This document shows positions 1-9,183 of a stretch of 33,219 nt of DNA, piece after piece (position 1 is the stretch's first letter; each line of letters starts with the position of its first letter). Both the position numbers and the translations under genes were made by a program. The notes under the pieces are model-generated. The model saw only the letters and a list, made by a program, of their open reading frames with translations. It ran no database searches and was not told the origin of the DNA. Source of the DNA: Streptomyces otsuchiensis (lineage in GTDB: Bacteria; Actinomycetota; Actinomycetes; Streptomycetales; Streptomycetaceae); the NCBI RefSeq assembly GCF_004305975.1, contig NZ_BHZI01000022.1, forward strand, positions 1-33,219, read 5' to 3'.

Positions 1-34
1 GGGGCGGGGGTGCCTGTGGTGGCGGCGTCATCGG

Positions 35-38
<4 letters not shown>
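1..38 (-). CDS. argB: Acetylglutamate kinase, N-terminal fragment
   Basis: An ATG on the minus strand at 38 overlaps the argJ stop by 4 bp (ATGA) and opens a frame that runs off the left edge of the window: MTDDAATTGTPAP. Only 12 complete codons are visible, so no domain can be checked. The identification rests on position: argC-argJ-argB is the usual actinobacterial order, and the 4-bp overlap implies translational coupling. ArgB would phosphorylate N-acetylglutamate in arginine synthesis. Confidence 0.6.
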
Positions 39-2270
<2,232 letters not shown>

Positions 2271-2325
2271 GGAGCCATCGGGAGCGCACGAACCCTCCCT
2301 GCTCTCACATCTGCGGCGAAGCGGA

Positions 2326-2347
2326 CTGTGGGCCCGGTTGGCCACAG
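2326..2347 (-). terminator. Hairpin downstream of the S66 peptidase gene
   Basis: CTGTGGGCC pairs with GGCCACAG with one bulged base, leaving a five-base loop (CGGTT). It lies 38-60 bp beyond the stop of the leftward S66 peptidase and upstream of the argC promoter, a sensible place to insulate argC from read-through. There is no U tract, which is usual for Streptomyces terminators. Confidence 0.5.
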
Positions 2348-2384
2348 CGGCTGAACGAGCGTCGCGGGTGGCCGACGCCCGAGG

Positions 2385-3413
2385 TCAGTCCAGCGTCTGG
2401 GTCAGTTCGCTGCGTGCCGAGGTGTGCACCAGCCGGCCGTTCGCTCCGTTGACGATGGGCAGGTACGGCGGAACATGCCCGCACTCGACATCAGCGATGA
2501 TCGGGACGTTCAGAGGGCCGAGTGCGTCGAGAACGGCTTCGTGCTGGGTGAGGGAGCGGGCGTCAGGTGCCGAGGTCCGGCCGACGAGTACCGCGTTCGC
2601 CGCGTCGAAGAATCCGGCCAGCCGCATCCCGTGCAGGTTCCTGCAGATGGCGAACGCGTCGTCGCCGCCCGCTTCGACATAGACGAGGAGCCCGTTCCGG
2701 GACTCGGCTCGTGCGAAGGCGGACGTGTCGAGGTAGGCCGTCCCCGCGAGGTTGCAGAGCATCTCGACGCAGCCCCCGATCAGGCGTCCGCCGACCTCCA
2801 CGTCTCCGACCGCGTCCAGCCTGGCCCACCGGCCGGTCGCGTCGAGGGTGTACTCGCGCACCTCAGGCTGGGCGCGGTAGTCGTCCCAGCCGGTGGACCG
2901 GTAGCGGTTGGGCGGCGACTGTGTGAACCGGTGCCCCCGCGGAGCGGCGGCGATGTCGAGCCACGACAAGAGCCCGTCAGGTTGCCGGTAGGGCGTGTCC
3001 ATGAGGTTGTTGCCGTGCACGGTCGCCGTTCCCGTGAGGAGGGTGAGCGGCGCCATGATCGTCGACAGGTCGGAATATCCGACAAGCCAGGTCGGCTCGG
3101 CATCACGCAGCCGGTCCCAGTCGAGCAGGGACAGCAGGTCGATCGCCAGCTCCCCACCCCACGGCGGCGCCACAGCCCTGATCCGGGGATCCGTCAGCAT
3201 CGACGTCAACTCACCGGCGCGATCGGCCGCCGAGGCACTGACATGACCGGCGCCGTCCATGCAGTCACCGACGACCACCTCGTATCCCCGGGCCTCCACA
3301 TCGCGAACTGCCACGTCGAGGCGCGCACGCAACTCCGTCGCGACCCCGCTCGAAGGTGACGTGATGCCGACGCGGTCACCGGGACGCAGGGGGCGTGGAT
3401 ACCGAACGGCCAT
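2385..3413 (-). CDS. S66 family peptidase (LD-carboxypeptidase / MccF-like)
   Basis: The 342-residue protein matches the S66 family, cytoplasmic serine peptidases that trim LD-tetrapeptides from recycled peptidoglycan or, in the MccF branch, cleave microcin-C-type acyl-sulfamoyl adenylates. The nucleophile lies in VGYSDLS (Ser114), the likely Glu in VYVEAGGDD (Glu247) and the His in ECGHVPPYLPIVNG (His313), giving the family's Ser-Glu-His triad. PGDRVGITSPSSG near the N-terminus and APPWGGELAIDLL are also family hallmarks. No signal peptide is seen. The Met at 3413 is preferred to 3449, because the extra 12 residues are Arg-rich and not conserved-looking. LD-carboxypeptidase and MccF-type immunity cannot be separated by eye. 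It sits upstream of argC on the same strand, with a hairpin between them, so it is probably a separate unit. Confidence 0.88.
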   Translation of the reverse strand: MAVRYPRPLRPGDRVGITSPSSGVATELRARLDVAVRDVEARGYEVVVGDCMDGAGHVSASAADRAGELTSMLTDPRIRAVAPPWGGELAIDLLSLLDWDRLRDAEPTWLVGYSDLSTIMAPLTLLTGTATVHGNNLMDTPYRQPDGLLSWLDIAAAPRGHRFTQSPPNRYRSTGWDDYRAQPEVREYTLDATGRWARLDAVGDVEVGGRLIGGCVEMLCNLAGTAYLDTSAFARAESRNGLLVYVEAGGDDAFAICRNLHGMRLAGFFDAANAVLVGRTSAPDARSLTQHEAVLDALGPLNVPIIADVECGHVPPYLPIVNGANGRLVHTSARSELTQTLD

Positions 3414-3574
3414 GCGGTGGATTCTCGCACGACGCTCCGGCCCTGCCACGACGACTTCCGCGACGCGAGGGACGGACGGCAGACCCGGAAACGCCCCGTT
3501 CCCCGAGCGAGAAAGACCGTGGCCGGCTTGGTCGGTGGTCGGCCGCCGGACGGTGTTCTCGCCCCTGCGGCAGA

Positions 3575-3610
3575 GCCCGTCGCGCGGGCCCGGAGGCCCT
3601 GCCGACGGGC
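3575..3610 (-). terminator. Strong nested hairpin downstream of the DUF5997 gene
   Basis: An outer 8-bp stem GCCCGTCG/CGACGGGC (3575-3582 with 3603-3610) encloses a 5-bp inner stem GGGCC/GGCCC with a 4-base loop, starting 8 bp past the stop of the leftward gene. A second, longer imperfect inverted repeat follows at 3507-3562 (ends GCGAGAA/TTCTCGC). Together they look like a two-stage terminator. Confidence 0.7.
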
Positions 3611-3617
3611 CGCCGGG

Positions 3618-4037
3618 TCAGGAGCGCGGCGCCCGGCGCTGCTTCGCCTCCTCGGCCTGCTTCTCCTTGGCGTGCTTCTCCTTGATGCGGTCCGTCTCCT
3701 TGCGCACCTCGGCCTGGGTGGCGCGTTCCCGCTCCAGCCATTCGGGGCTCTCCTGACGGAGGTCCTCGATCTGCTCGGTGGTCAGCGCCTCGGTGACGCC
3801 GCCGCGGGCCAGTCCGGCGTTGGAGACGCCCAGCCGGGCCGCGACCACCGGGCGGGGGTGGGGTCCGTTGCGACGCAGCTCGGTCAGCCATGCGGGCGGG
3901 TCGGTCTGCAGCGCGTTCAGTTCCGCGCGTGAGACGACGCCCTCCTGGAACTCGGCGGGGGTGGCTTCGAGGTACACACCCAGCTTCTTCGCCGCGGTGG
4001 CGGGCTTCATGGTCTGGCTGGTCTGCTGCGACGTCAT
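3618..4037 (-). CDS. DUF5997-like protein
   Basis: This 139-residue protein resembles the actinobacterial DUF5997 family, whose function is unknown. The N-terminal half (KPATAAKKLGVYLEATPAEFQ, then SRAELNALQ and PPAWLTELRRNGPHPRPVVAARLGVSNAGLARGG) contains a segment near residues 60-80 that could form a helix-turn-helix (VAARLGVSNAGL). The last 40 residues are a highly charged Lys/Glu/Arg helix, probably coiled coil. It starts at ATG 4037, six bases after a -10 box, so the mRNA is probably leaderless. It is divergent from, and 58 bp away from, a gene encoding a LysR effector-binding domain that lacks an HTH. I infer a functional pair; the biochemical role is unknown. Confidence 0.8.
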   Translation of the reverse strand: MTSQQTSQTMKPATAAKKLGVYLEATPAEFQEGVVSRAELNALQTDPPAWLTELRRNGPHPRPVVAARLGVSNAGLARGGVTEALTTEQIEDLRQESPEWLERERATQAEVRKETDRIKEKHAKEKQAEEAKQRRAPRS

Positions 4038-4043
4038 GGGTCC

Positions 4044-4088
4044 AGGGTATCGAGGGTGTGCGGCCCCTCCGACCACGCCCGGTAACCT
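4044..4088. promoter_or_regulatory. Back-to-back leaderless promoters
   Basis: Leftward, TACCCT (4049-4044) ends 6 nt before the DUF5997 ATG. Rightward, TAACCT (4083-4088) ends 7 nt before the LysR-like GTG. Both spacings put the transcript start at or next to the start codon. The two -10 boxes also form the arms of an imperfect dyad (CCAGGGTAtCG at 4042-4052 against CGgTAaCCTGG at 4080-4090), so one protein could sit on both promoters. Neither has a clear -35 element. Confidence 0.55.
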
Positions 4089-4095
4089 GGCACCC

Positions 4096-4908
4096 GTGAC
4101 TGGCTCGGAGGCATCCCCGACGTTCCGGCTCCTCTACGTCCCGGGAGTGACGCCCACCAAGTGGGTGCGGATCTGGAACGAGCGGCTGCCGGACGTGCCG
4201 CTGGTCCTGGACCAGGTGCCGGCCGTGGAGGCCGCCGCCGCCCTGCGCGAGCGCCGCGCGGACGCCGGTTTCGTCCGGGTCCCCGCCGACCGGGACGGGC
4301 TCAGCCTGATCCCGCTGTACACGGAGACCACGGTGGTGGTCGTCCCGAAGGACCATCTGTTCGCGGCGGCCGAGGAGATCACCGCCGAGGACCTCGCGGA
4401 CGAGATCGTGCTGCACCCGCACGACGACACCCTCGGCTGGGAGAGCCCGCCGGGGCTGCCCGCCTTCGAACGGCCGGCGACCACGGCGGACGCCGTCGAG
4501 CTGGTGGGGGCGGGCATCGGCGTGCTGGTCGTGCCGCAGTCCCTGGCCCGGCTCCACCACCGCAGGGACCTCACCTACCGGACGGTCACCGGTGTCCCGC
4601 AGTCGGGCGTCGGGCTCTCCTGGCCGGAGGACGCGACCACCGATCTGGTCGACGACTTCATCGGCATCGTCCGGGGCCGCACGGTCAACAGCACGCGCGG
4701 CCGCCGGGCCTCGGCGGCCGACGAGCAGCAGGGCGGACGGCCGGAGAAGGCCCGGAAAAAGGAGCAGGGCCACAAGGCGGGCTCGGGCACCGGCGGTGGC
4801 CGGGGCAAGGCCCCTGCGAAGGGCGCCAAGGGCGGCAGGGGTGGCCAGAGCGGCGCGGGCGCCGCCCGGCGCGGTGGTACCCGCGGACGTCCCCGCCGCC
4901 GCTCCTGA
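4096..4908 (+). CDS. LysR-type substrate-binding domain protein without an HTH
   Basis: The 270-residue protein matches the effector-binding half of LysR-type regulators: it begins directly at the first strand (TFRLLYVPGVTPTKWVRIWNE without leading residues) and includes LIPLYTETTVVVVPKDHLFA, ITAEDLADEIVLHP and VGAGIGVLVVPQSLARL, all typical. The usual 60-residue winged helix is missing. From about residue 200 the chain becomes a disordered Lys/Arg/Gly/Ala-rich tail with many basic clusters that could bind nucleic acid. GTG 4096 is chosen because it lies 7 nt after TAACCT (leaderless) and the codon run before it has no counterpart in the family. The divergent neighbour is DUF5997. Its role is unknown; a two-piece sensor/regulator is a guess. 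Confidence 0.85.
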   Translation: MTGSEASPTFRLLYVPGVTPTKWVRIWNERLPDVPLVLDQVPAVEAAAALRERRADAGFVRVPADRDGLSLIPLYTETTVVVVPKDHLFAAAEEITAEDLADEIVLHPHDDTLGWESPPGLPAFERPATTADAVELVGAGIGVLVVPQSLARLHHRRDLTYRTVTGVPQSGVGLSWPEDATTDLVDDFIGIVRGRTVNSTRGRRASAADEQQGGRPEKARKKEQGHKAGSGTGGGRGKAPAKGAKGGRGGQSGAGAARRGGTRGRPRRRS

Positions 4909-4913
4909 TCCAC

Positions 4914-4943
4914 GTGCCGTCAGCGAGCGGCACCGGGCGCTCG
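4914..4943. terminator. Convergent terminator region with alternative hairpins
   Basis: Two overlapping, mutually exclusive stems are present: GTGCCG/CGGCAC (4914-4919 with 4928-4933) and CGAGCG/CGCTCG (4924-4929 with 4938-4943). They fill the 51-bp gap between a rightward and a leftward gene, so each could serve one direction. Confidence 0.45.
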
Positions 4944-4959
4944 GCGGCGGGCCTCGCGC

Positions 4960-5703
4960 TCAGCCGGCCGGCTTCTCCCAGACCGAGACATGGCGGGTGC
5001 TCTCCCCGGTGAAGGGCTCCTCGCCCCAGCCCTCCCAGCGTTCGGACAGTCGCAGTCCCGCCAGCCGTGCCATGAGGTCCAGTTCGGCCGGCCAGACGTA
5101 GCGGAACGGGATGCTGCGCCTGCGTCCCCGCCCGTCGTCGGTCACCGTGAGGTAGTTGGAGCTCATCGCCTGGGTCGCCGGGTCGTAGCGGTCGTAGGCC
5201 CATCCGTTCCCGCTGACGCGGAAGGGCACGGCGTCCTGGCCGGGCGGGAGGCGGCGCAGGTCGGGGACGGCCACCTCGACGACGAAGCGGCCACCGGGGT
5301 CGAGCTGGGAGGCGACGGAGCGGAAGCACTCCACCTGGGCGTCCTGGGTGGTGAGGTTCATGATCGTGTTGAAGACCAGATAGGCGAGGGAGAAGCCGCC
5401 GCCCACCCGCGTCGTGGCGAAGTCACCGATGGTCACCTCCACGCGGTCGCCTCCCGGCTTGGCCCGCATCCTGGCCGTCATCGCGCGGGAGAGGTCGATG
5501 CCGTGCACCGGTACGCCGCGCCGCGAGAGCGGGAGCGCGATGCGTCCGGTGCCGACGCCCAGTTCCAGTGCCCGGCCACCGCCGGACCGGGCGGCGAGGA
5601 ATCCGGCGGTCTTCTCGATGGTCTCGCGGCTGAACTCGCTGTCGGTGGAGTCGTCGTAGGTCGCGGCGATGGGCTCGCCGAAGTAGCCGTCGCGGTCGTC
5701 CAT
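4960..5703 (-). CDS. Class I SAM-dependent methyltransferase
   Basis: This 247-residue cytoplasmic protein has the Rossmann methyltransferase fold: motif I ALELGVGTGRIALPL (residues 45-59), an acidic end of strand 2 in VHGIDLSRAM, motif II IGDFAT, and a post-motif region LDPGGRFVVEV. The substrate is not evident. Closest in feel to the broad 'methyltransferase domain' family found near antibiotic or small-molecule modification genes, but no such partner is seen here. A TAGGTT box ends 6 nt before the ATG, suggesting a leaderless transcript. It faces away from a second methyltransferase of similar length with which it shares the domain plan but little sequence. Confidence 0.88.
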   Translation of the reverse strand: MDDRDGYFGEPIAATYDDSTDSEFSRETIEKTAGFLAARSGGGRALELGVGTGRIALPLSRRGVPVHGIDLSRAMTARMRAKPGGDRVEVTIGDFATTRVGGGFSLAYLVFNTIMNLTTQDAQVECFRSVASQLDPGGRFVVEVAVPDLRRLPPGQDAVPFRVSGNGWAYDRYDPATQAMSSNYLTVTDDGRGRRRSIPFRYVWPAELDLMARLAGLRLSERWEGWGEEPFTGESTRHVSVWEKPAG

Positions 5704-5709
5704 CGGCGG

Positions 5710-5804
5710 AACCTAACGCCTCGTCGGCGGGCGGCCAACCGGTTTTCGTGGCGCGTCGGCGGCCCGGAAATCCCGTGGCGGTGGCGCGGGCGCTCGCCTA
5801 GCCT
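5710..5804. promoter_or_regulatory. Divergent leaderless promoters for two methyltransferases
   Basis: TAGGTT on the minus strand (5715-5710) and TAGCCT on the plus strand (5799-5804) each end exactly 6 nt before an ATG. This is the arrangement expected for leaderless mRNAs in Streptomyces. No clear -35 element or shared dyad is visible in the 83 bp between them. Confidence 0.5.
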
Positions 5805-5810
5805 CGCCGG

Positions 5811-6551
5811 ATGCTGCATGCGGAGTTCGATGACGCGCGCCTGGTATCCGTCTACGACGCGGAGTACTCCTGGTCCCGGGACGACGACTTCTTCCTGTCG
5901 GTGGTGGACGAGACACCCGGCTCACGGGTCCTGGACCTGGGATGCGGGACCGGGCGGCTGGCCCTGGGGCTCGCCGCCGCCGGGCACACGGTGACCGGGG
6001 TGGACCCGGCGGCGGCGTCCGTGGCCGCCGCCCGGGCGAAGCCGGGAGCCGACAGTGTGACCTGGGTGGACGGCACTTCGGCCGATCTGCCCACGGCGGC
6101 CTTCGATGTGGCGGTGATGACCAGTCATGTCGCCCAGTTCTTCGTGGAGGACGCCGCGTGGCGTCAGGCGCTCACCGATCTGCGGCGGTCGCTGCGGCCG
6201 GGCGGCCGGCTGGTGTTCGACACCCGCGATCCGCGCGACCGCCGCTGGGAGCGCTGGAATCCGGCCGATTCGCGGCGGAGCGTCGCGCTGCCCGACGGTT
6301 CCGTGGTGGAGGTGTGGACCGAGGTCACCGAGGTCCGGGACTCGGTTGTCGGGTTCACCCACCACTACACGCTGCCCGGCGGGGAGGTGGTCCGGAGTAC
6401 GGCGCGGCTGCGGTTCCGGGACGAGGGGGAGCTGCGTGGGTCGCTCTCCGAGGCGGGCTTCGCCGTGGAGCGGCTCTACGGAGGGTTCGGGCGGGAGGCC
6501 GTGGGGGCCGGCGACGGCGAGCTGCTGGTCATCGCCCGCGCGGTCGGCTGA
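5811..6551 (+). CDS. Class I SAM-dependent methyltransferase
   Basis: The 246-residue protein carries motif I VLDLGCGTGRLALGLA (residues 40-55), acidic VTGVDPAAASV, motif II/III VTWVDGTSADLP and FDVAVMTSHVAQFF, and the LRPGGRLVFDTRDPRDRRWERW region typical of small-molecule methyltransferases of the Methyltransf_25 group. The substrate is unknown. It is divergent from another methyltransferase 107 bp away. The start at 5811 is fixed by a TAGCCT box 6 nt upstream and the absence of any Shine-Dalgarno sequence. The stop codon lies in a 12-bp tandem repeat that supplies a second in-frame TGA. Confidence 0.9.
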   Translation: MLHAEFDDARLVSVYDAEYSWSRDDDFFLSVVDETPGSRVLDLGCGTGRLALGLAAAGHTVTGVDPAAASVAAARAKPGADSVTWVDGTSADLPTAAFDVAVMTSHVAQFFVEDAAWRQALTDLRRSLRPGGRLVFDTRDPRDRRWERWNPADSRRSVALPDGSVVEVWTEVTEVRDSVVGFTHHYTLPGGEVVRSTARLRFRDEGELRGSLSEAGFAVERLYGGFGREAVGAGDGELLVIARAVG

Positions 6552-6569
6552 GCGGTCGGCTGAGCGGTC
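6540..6569 (+). repeat. 12-bp tandem repeat duplicating a stop codon
   Basis: GCGGTCGGCTGA occurs twice in a row (6540-6551, 6552-6563), followed by a partial third copy GCGGTC. In frame it reads Ala-Val-Gly-stop twice, so the methyltransferase has a back-up stop four codons downstream. It probably arose by slippage. Confidence 0.85.
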
Positions 6570-6713
6570 TCCCGAGGGCAGCCGGCGCCCGGAGTGCGAA
6601 TCACCTTGCGCGCCGGGGAGCGCACGCTGAGTTTACCGGCGCCCGAGCCCCAGGAAAACTGTCCGTAGCCATGCGGAAACACGGTTGTTCCACACCTCGG
6701 CTTCAGTACCCGC

Positions 6714-7982
6714 ATGGAGATATCCGCACCCGGACGAGAGCTCGCGGCGTTCACCGTCGAGCTGCGCGCGCTGACCGCGGAACTCGACCCCGGGGCCGAC
6801 TGGTACGCGGCCTTCGCCCGCCGGGTGCCCACCGATCTGGAGACCTGGCTCTCCGGCCTGGACCTCCCGCCCTGGGACGTGGTCGCCGACCTCGTCCAGG
6901 ATCTGGTGGCCGTGCGCGGGCCGCTGGCCGCCCGCGAGCGGGAGGTGCGGCTGCGTGACCGCTACGCCGCCGCGGCCTGTGCCCAGGACGCCCGGCCGAC
7001 CGCCCGCGCCGACCTCGCGCGCCGGGCGGGCCTGGTGGAACACGCGGAACGGGAGTCGTTCGAACGGGGCCACCGCCTCGCCGTCGCCGAGCGCTCGGCG
7101 CGGCTGGCCGGTCACCAGCAGGAGGCGGCACGGCTCGCCGCCCTGCGGATGTGGGCGGAGGACGACGGGGCCCGGCACCGCTCCCGGCTGGCGGAGTTCC
7201 ACGCCCGGCTGGCCGCGCTGGCCGCCCGGGCGGGCCCGTCCCCGACCGTCCCCGAGCAGCGCGACGGGTCCGCTTCTCCCCCGGTGCCCACCGCGCCCGC
7301 GCGTGGCGCCCGCTTCGCCGACACCGCTTCCGCGGCGCCCCCGCCGGACATCCGGCCGGAGCGTGCCGCCCGGCCTCGCGGCGCACGGTTCGCCGGGCTG
7401 GACGCCGACACCGGAGGACGGCAGCCGTCCGCCCCGCCCCGGCCCTCGCCCCACAGCGAGGAGGACCGCAAGGCGGCCACGGCGTTCATCGCCCGGATGC
7501 TGCGGCTGCGCACCGCAGGCAGCGGCGGTGCGGTGCACGCCACCCTCTGTGAGGCGGTCAACGGCCCGCCGGAACGGCTGCCCCTGGTGGTGGAGGCCAT
7601 GGAGCGCGCCGGGATGGGAACCGAGATCACCACCCTGCTGTGGGAGGCCGCCGCGCTGCCGCCCGGCCCCATGGCGGGGATCGCCCGTGCCCTCGCGGAC
7701 GCGGGCCGGGGCAGCCAGTGCGGCCAGCTGCTGCGCCAGGGCGCCGCCCGGCCCTCGTCCGAGGCGGGCACGATCGCGGCGGAGCTGGTCTCCGCGGGCC
7801 GCACCGGCGAGGCAGTCACGCTGCTCACCGCTCTGGTCCGGGCGCGCCGGGCGGCCGACGCGGTGGGCGCCGCCAGGGCCGCCCCCGAGGTCGTGCCGCA
7901 CCTGCTGGACGCCGCCCGCCGGGTCTCCCCGGCCCACCACCACGCGATCACCACCGAACTTCGCCGCGCGGGCGTAGCCTGA
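6714..7982 (+). CDS. Conserved Streptomyces hypothetical ('UL36'-type), coiled coil plus helical repeats
   Basis: This 422-residue protein resembles actinomycete proteins often labelled 'UL36 very large tegument protein', a name without functional meaning. Three parts are visible. Residues 55-172 are rich in Ala, Arg and Glu and should form a long coiled coil. Residues 173-250 are a Pro/Ala/Gly linker in which the motif RGARFA occurs twice, 25 residues apart (197-202 and 222-227). Residues 250-422 are a regular series of amphipathic helices (AAAFIARMLRLR-type, LLWEAAALP, IARALADAGR, LLRQGAARP, IAAELVSAGRTGEAVTLL) resembling TPR- or PPR-like repeats. No signal peptide or membrane segment is present. 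No Shine-Dalgarno precedes the ATG, so it may be leaderless. The role is unknown; a scaffold is a guess. Confidence 0.8.
   Translation: MEISAPGRELAAFTVELRALTAELDPGADWYAAFARRVPTDLETWLSGLDLPPWDVVADLVQDLVAVRGPLAAREREVRLRDRYAAAACAQDARPTARADLARRAGLVEHAERESFERGHRLAVAERSARLAGHQQEAARLAALRMWAEDDGARHRSRLAEFHARLAALAARAGPSPTVPEQRDGSASPPVPTAPARGARFADTASAAPPPDIRPERAARPRGARFAGLDADTGGRQPSAPPRPSPHSEEDRKAATAFIARMLRLRTAGSGGAVHATLCEAVNGPPERLPLVVEAMERAGMGTEITTLLWEAAALPPGPMAGIARALADAGRGSQCGQLLRQGAARPSSEAGTIAAELVSAGRTGEAVTLLTALVRARRAADAVGAARAAPEVVPHLLDAARRVSPAHHHAITTELRRAGVA
7975..7980 (+). promoter_or_regulatory. Possible -10 box for the small basic protein
   Basis: TAGCCT ends 6 nt before ATG 7987, matching the leaderless pattern seen elsewhere in the window. 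The intervening GAGGGC could instead act as a weak ribosome-binding site after read-through from the upstream gene, whose stop codon overlaps the box. Confidence 0.35.
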
Positions 7983-7986
7983 GGGC

Positions 7987-8238
7987 ATGGCTCCACGCTT
8001 CGCGATCACGCCGCAGCGGCTGGCCTGGGTACTCGCCCGGCCGCTGGCCATCGCCCTCGCCCAGCGCCTGGCGCGCGCCGCGTTCCACCGCGCGGCGGCG
8101 GCCTACGCACAGCGGCGGGCCCGCCGCGCGACCTGGCAGGACCCGGCCCCCGGTGGCGGTGCGGGCGTCTCACGCAGTCGCCGGCTGGTCCCGGACCACT
8201 CGCCGGGCGGCGACGGGCGACGGCCCGGCGCACGGTAG
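7987..8238 (+). CDS. Small basic protein, function unknown
   Basis: An 83-residue frame starts 4 nt after the previous stop. The first 40 residues (FAITPQRLAWVLARPLAIALAQRLARAAFHRAA) form an amphipathic or weakly hydrophobic helix; the rest is basic and Gly/Pro-rich, without cysteines. Third codon positions are G/C-rich as expected for a real gene, and the close spacing suggests co-expression with the upstream gene. I do not recognise a family. It could be a chance frame, since long open frames are common at this GC content. Confidence 0.5.
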   Translation: MAPRFAITPQRLAWVLARPLAIALAQRLARAAFHRAAAAYAQRRARRATWQDPAPGGGAGVSRSRRLVPDHSPGGDGRRPGAR

Positions 8239-8246
8239 GCCCTCCT

Positions 8247-8279
8247 GGGGAAGGCTCCGGGGAAGGCCCGGGGAAAGCC
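8247..8279 (+). repeat. Three imperfect GGGGAAGGC repeats
   Basis: GGGGAAGGCTCC, GGGGAAGGCCC and GGGGAAAGCC follow one another with a period of 11-12 bp in the gap before the inositol-phosphatase-family gene. The purpose is unknown; they may be a slippage product. Confidence 0.7.
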
Positions 8280-8332
8280 GGGAGCACCGGTCGGCTGCGC
8301 GCGGGCGGCGCCTCCCGTGTTTCGATGGGTAC

Positions 8333-9160
8333 ATGATCGATGAACAGCTGGCCGCTGCGGCCGAGGAAGCGGTACGGAGAGCGGCCGCAGAGGAGATCAT
8401 GCCGCGCTGGCGCCAGCTCGCCGACGACGAGGTGACCGCCAAGTCCGGTCCGCACGATCTGGTGACGGTGGCGGACCGCGGCGCGGAGCGCCATCTGACC
8501 AGCGCCCTGACCGAGCTGCTGCCGGGTTCGGTCGTCGTGGGTGAGGAGGGCGTCCACGAGGACCCGTCCCGGTACGAGGCGCTCCAGGGCGACGCTCCGG
8601 TGTGGATCGTGGACCCCGTGGACGGCACCCGGCAGTTCGTCCGGGGCGAGCCGGGCTTCTGCACCCTGGTCGCGCTCGCGCGCGGCGGGACGCTGTACGC
8701 GTCGTGGACGTACGCGCCGGCGCGCGGGCTGATGGCGACGGCCCGTCGCGGCGGCGGGGCGTGGCTCAACGGTGTCCGCCTGGAGGCGGGTTCACCCGGC
8801 CCCGGACCGCTGGAGGTGGCGACCTCGCATCCGGACTTCACCGACGAGGACCAGAAGCGGGCGCTCGGCGCTCTGTGGACCGACGGCGTCGATCCCCGGC
8901 CGTGCGGCTCGGCCGGGCTGGAGTATCTGCGCATCGCCCGGGGGCAGTTGGACGCCGTGGCGTTCTCCTGGGAGCTGGCGTGGGACCATGCGGCGGGGCT
9001 CCTGCTGGTGACGGAGGCCGGCGGTTTCCAACGAACCCTGGCCGACCGGCCGTTCTCCCTGACCGGGCACAACACCCTGCCGTTCACGGCTGCGCGTGAC
9101 GAGCCGACGGCGCGGCGTATCCTCGGGTTGCTGGCGGCCGGCCGGCCGCAGGCGGCCTGA
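8333..9160 (+). CDS. Inositol monophosphatase family protein
   Basis: This 275-residue protein belongs to the Mg2+-dependent, Li+-sensitive phosphatase superfamily (inositol monophosphatase, CysQ-type PAP phosphatase, histidinol phosphatase HisN). Motifs present: GEEG (residues 70-73), [15 protein letters not shown] (91-105, with metal-binding Asp94 and Asp97), GGGAWLNG, and [15 protein letters not shown] (Asp218). All metal-binding acids are intact, so it should be active. The exact substrate cannot be read from sequence; HisN-type histidinol phosphatase and inositol phosphatase are both possible. The ATG at 8333 starts the conserved domain; the frame is open further upstream but that stretch overlaps the previous gene. 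No good ribosome-binding site is evident. The FAD oxidoreductase follows 23 nt downstream. Confidence 0.9.
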   Translation: MIDEQLAAAAEEAVRRAAAEEIMPRWRQLADDEVTAKSGPHDLVTVADRGAERHLTSALTELLPGSVVVGEEGVHEDPSRYEALQGDAPVWIVDPVDGTRQFVRGEPGFCTLVALARGGTLYASWTYAPARGLMATARRGGGAWLNGVRLEAGSPGPGPLEVATSHPDFTDEDQKRALGALWTDGVDPRPCGSAGLEYLRIARGQLDAVAFSWELAWDHAAGLLLVTEAGGFQRTLADRPFSLTGHNTLPFTAARDEPTARRILGLLAAGRPQAA

Positions 9161-9183
9161 CTCGGCGGCGAGGGGAGCGCGCG

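Noticed and set aside
2385-3413. Microcin C immunity (MccF) system
   Set aside because: The S66 fold fits MccF as well as LD-carboxypeptidase, but no mccA/B/C-like biosynthetic or export gene is adjacent.
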